Under the pieces are notes generated by a model that was given only the letters and a program-made list of their open reading frames with translations, made no database searches and was not told the origin of the DNA. A DNA stretch of 64,000 nt from Pachypanchax playfairii. Lineage: Eukaryota > Chordata > Actinopteri > Cyprinodontiformes > Aplocheilidae. The translations under genes and the position numbers were made by a program. The DNA is taken from NCBI GenBank assembly GCA_006937955.1, contig SSNP01000149.1, forward strand, positions 886,469-950,468. Direction: 5' to 3'. Below are positions 60,601-64,000 of this stretch, one piece after another (positions within the stretch are counted from its first letter, which is position 1; each line of letters opens with the position of its first letter).

Positions 60601-63600
60601 AGTGCTGAGAACTGTAGACCCGTCAGACCACAGTGCTGAGAACTGTAGACCCATCAGACCACAGAGCTGAGAACTGTAGACCCATCAGACCACAGAGCTG
60701 ATAACTGTAGACCCATCAGACCACAGAGCTGAGAACTGTAGACCCATCAGACCACAGTGCTGAGAACTGTAGACCCATCAGACCACAGAGCTGATAACTG
60801 TAGACCCGTCAGACCACAGAGCTGAGAACTGTAGACCAAACAGACCACAGTGCTGAGAACTGTAGACCCGTCAGACCACAGAGCTGAGAACTGTAGACCC
60901 GTCAGACCACAGAACTGAGAACTGTAGACCAATCAGACCACAGTGCTGAGAACTGTAGACCCGTCAGACCACAGAGCTGAGAACTGTAGACCCATCAGAC
61001 CACAGAGCTGATAACTGTAGACCCATCAGACCACAGAGCTGATAACTGTAGACCCATCAGACCACAATGCTGATAACTGTAAACCCATCAGACCACAGAA
61101 CTGATAACTGTAGACCCATCAGACCACAGAACTGATAACTGTAGACCCGTCAGACCACAGAACTGAGAACTGTAGACCAATCAGACCACAGTGCTGAGAA
61201 CTGTAGACCCGTCAGACCACAGAGCTGAGAACTGTAGACCCGTCAGACCACAGAGCTGATAACTGTAGACCCATCAGACCACGGAGCTGAGAAATGTAGA
61301 CCCATCAGACCACAATGCTGATAACTGTAGACCCATCAGACCACACAGCTGATAACTGTAGACCCATCAGACCACAGAACTGATAACTGTAGACCCATCA
61401 GACCACAGAACTGAGAACTGTAGACCATCAGACCACAGAACTGATAACTGTAGGCCCATCAGACCACAGAACTGATAACTGTAGACCCATCAGACCACAG
61501 TGCTGAGAAATGTAGACCCATCAGACCACAGCGCTAGAACTGTAGACCCATCAGACCACAGAGCTGAGAACTGTAGACCCATCAGACCACAGAGCTGATA
61601 ACTGTAGACCCGTCAGACCACAGTGCTGAGAACTGTAGACCCGTCAGACCACAGAGCTGAGAAATGTAGACCCATCAGACCACAATGCTGATAACTGTAG
61701 ACCCATCAGACCACAGAGCTGATAACTGTAGACCCGTCAGACCACAGAGCTGATAACTGTAGACCCATCAGACCACAGAGCTGATAACTGTAGACCCATC
61801 AGACCACAGAGCTGATAACTGTAGACCCGTCAGACCACAGAGCTGAGAACTGTAGACCCATCAGACCACAGAGCTGATAACTATAGACCCATCAGACCAC
61901 AGAGCTGAGAAATGTAGACCCATCAGACCACAATGCTGATAACTGTAGACCCATCAGACCACAGAGCTGATAACTGTAGACCCGTCAGACCACAGAGCTG
62001 AGAACTGTAGACCCATCAGACCACAGAGCTGAGAACTGTAGACCCATCAGACCACAGAGCTGATAACTGTAGACCCATCAGACCACAGAGCTGAGAACTG
62101 TAGACCCGTCAGACCACAGAGCTGATAACTGTAGACCCGTCAGACCACAGAACTGATAACTGTAGACCCATCAGACCACAGAGCTGATAACTGTAGACCC
62201 ATCAGACCACAGAGCTGAGAACTGTAGACCCGTCAGACCACAGAGCTGATAACTGTAGACCCATCAGACCACAGAGCTGAGAACTGTAGACCCATCAGAC
62301 CACAGAGCTGAGAACTGTAGACCCGTCAGACCACAATGCTGATAACTGTAGACCCGTCAGACCACAGTGCTGAGAACTGCAGACCCGTCAGACCACAGAG
62401 CTGATAACTGTAGACCCGTCAGACCACAGAGCTGATAACTGTAGACCCACCAGACCACAGAACTGATAACTGTAGACCCATCAGACCACAGAGCTGACAA
62501 CTGTAGACCCATCAGACCACAGAGCAGAAAACTGTAGACCCATCAGACCACAGAGCTGATAACTGTAGACCCATCAGACCACAGAGCTGAGAACTGTAGA
62601 CCCATCAGACCACAGAGCTGATAACTATAGACCCATCAGACCACAGAGCTGAGAAATGTAGACCTATCAGACCACAGAACTGAGAACTGTAGACCAATCA
62701 GACCACAGTGCTGAGAACTGTAGACCCATCAGACCACAGAGCTGAGAACTGTAGACCCATCAGACCACAGAGCTGAGAACTGTAGACCCATCAGACCACA
62801 GAGCTGATAACTGTAGACCCATCAGACCACAGAACTGATAACTGTAGACCCGTCAGACCACAGAACTGATAACTGTAGACCAATCAGACCACAGTGCTGA
62901 GAACTGTAGACCCGTCAGACCACAGAGCTGAGAACTGTAGACCTATCAGACCACAGAACTGAGAACTGTAGACCCATCAGACCACAGAGCTGAGAACTGT
63001 AGACCCGTCAGACCACAGAGCTGAGAAATGTAGACCCCTCAGACCACAATGCTGATAACTGTAGACCCATCAAACCACAGAGCTGATAACTGTAGACCCA
63101 TCAGACCACAGAGCTGATAACTGTAGACCCATCAGACCACAGAGCTGATAACTATAGACCCATCAGACCACAGAGCTCATAACTGTAGACCCATCAGACC
63201 ACCGAGCTGATAACTGTAGACCCATCAGACCACAGAGCTGATAACTGTAGACCCATCAGACCACAGAGCTGAGAAATGTAGACCCATCAGACCACAGAAC
63301 TGAGAACTGTAGACCCATCAGACCACAATGCTGATAACTGTAGACCCATCAGACCACAGAGCTGAGAACTGTAGACCCATCAGACCACAGAGCTGAGAAC
63401 TGTAGACCCGTCAGACCACAGAGCTGATAACTGTAGACCCATCAGACCACAGAACTGAGAACTGTAGACCCATCAGACCACAATGCTGATAACTGTAGAC
63501 CCGTCAGACCACAGTGCTGAGAACTGTAGACCCGTCAGACCACAGAGCTGAGAACTGTAGACCCATCAGACCACAGAGCTGATAACTGTAGACCCATCAG

Positions 63601-64000
63601 ACCACAGAGCTGAGAACTGTAGACCCATCAGACCACAGAGCTGATAACTGTAGACCCATCAGACCACAGAGCTGAGAACTGTAGACCATCAGACCACAGA
63701 GCTGATAACTGTAGACCCATCAGACCACAGAGCTGATAACTGTAGACCCATCAGACCACAGTGCTGAGAACTGTAGACCCGTCAGACCACAGTGCTGAGA
63801 ACTGTAGACCAATCAGACCACAGAGCTGATAACTGTAGACCCATCAGACCACAGAGCTGATAACTGTAGACCCATCAGACCACAGAGCTGATAACTGTAG
63901 ACCCATCAGACCACAGAGCTGATAACTGTAGACCCATCAGACCACAGAGCTGAGAACTGTAGACCCATCAGACCACAGAACTGAGAACTGTAGACCCATC
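36624..64000. repeat. 31-bp minisatellite, about 880 copies, running off the window
   Basis: The unit is CAGAGCTGAGAACTG followed by TAGACCCATCAGACCA. Main variable sites: AGAGCTG, AGTGCTG, AGAACTG or AATGCTG; GAGAAC or GATAAC; AACTGTAG, AACTATAG or AAATGTAG; CCCATC, CCCGTC, CCCCTC, CCAATC. A 30-bp form lacks one C (TAGACCATCAG). Linked variants such as AAATG with CCCCTC and AATGCTG, or CCAATC with AGTGCTG, recur as blocks. Array size is at least 27.4 kb with no foreign insertion seen. Small minus-strand frames of 61 codons are three-unit readings and not genes. Confidence 0.98.

Noticed and set aside
52511..60932. 61-codon minus-strand frames (SALWSDGSTV)
   Set aside because: Readings of the 31-bp unit, present wherever a few units lack a stop by variation.
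36624..64000. CRISPR array or other spacer-bearing repeat system
   Set aside because: Units are directly adjacent with no unique spacers, and the surroundings are vertebrate.

Overview
This window is non-coding, repeat-dominated DNA from a ray-finned (teleost) fish. The assignment rests on the repeats: a nearly intact 1.6-kb Tc1-type transposon of a family common in fish, an RTE/Rex3-like LINE ending in a GATG-type tail, degraded L2/Rex1-like LINE pieces, and several short dispersed repeats I know as teleost-wide. I recognise no host protein-coding gene, tRNA or rRNA, and I see no sign of a bacterial or viral genome. Species cannot be judged from sequence alone.

Layout. 1-1264: a retroelement tail, a TAG microsatellite and a 34-bp minisatellite. 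1265-2600: remnants of a Tc1 element, of a transposon beginning CAGTGGCGG, of a TTAA-flanked element and of a SINE-like repeat. 2670-4272: the Tc1 element, with identical 200-bp inverted repeats and a transposase broken by one frameshift. 4275-6660: AT-rich intergenic DNA. 6661-8335: a composite 14/29-bp minisatellite. 8544-14078: a G-rich 10-bp minisatellite, split by a 51-base assembly gap with the same leader on both sides. 14079-17220: intergenic DNA with a complete TTAA-flanked non-autonomous element. 17221-17994: an 11-bp minisatellite organised in 253-bp higher-order copies. 18065-20410: broken LINEs. 20431-22312: microsatellites and dispersed repeats. 24228-24810: an L2-like reverse-transcriptase relic. 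26303-33104: a second, unrelated 11-bp minisatellite of more than 6 kb, interrupted once near its left end. 33354-33775: a solo LTR with a 5-bp target duplication. 33781-36623: the longest stretch without obvious repeats. 36624 to the window end: a 31-bp minisatellite of about 880 copies that continues beyond the window.

No genes work together here. The only protein functions seen are transposition ones (a DDE transposase and reverse transcriptases), and every copy is defective as it stands. The very long open frames over the arrays arise because the repeat units happen to lack stop codons. I found no convincing new gene system. What deserves attention is the architecture and history of the arrays, several very recent duplications, and one place where the assembly is probably wrong.
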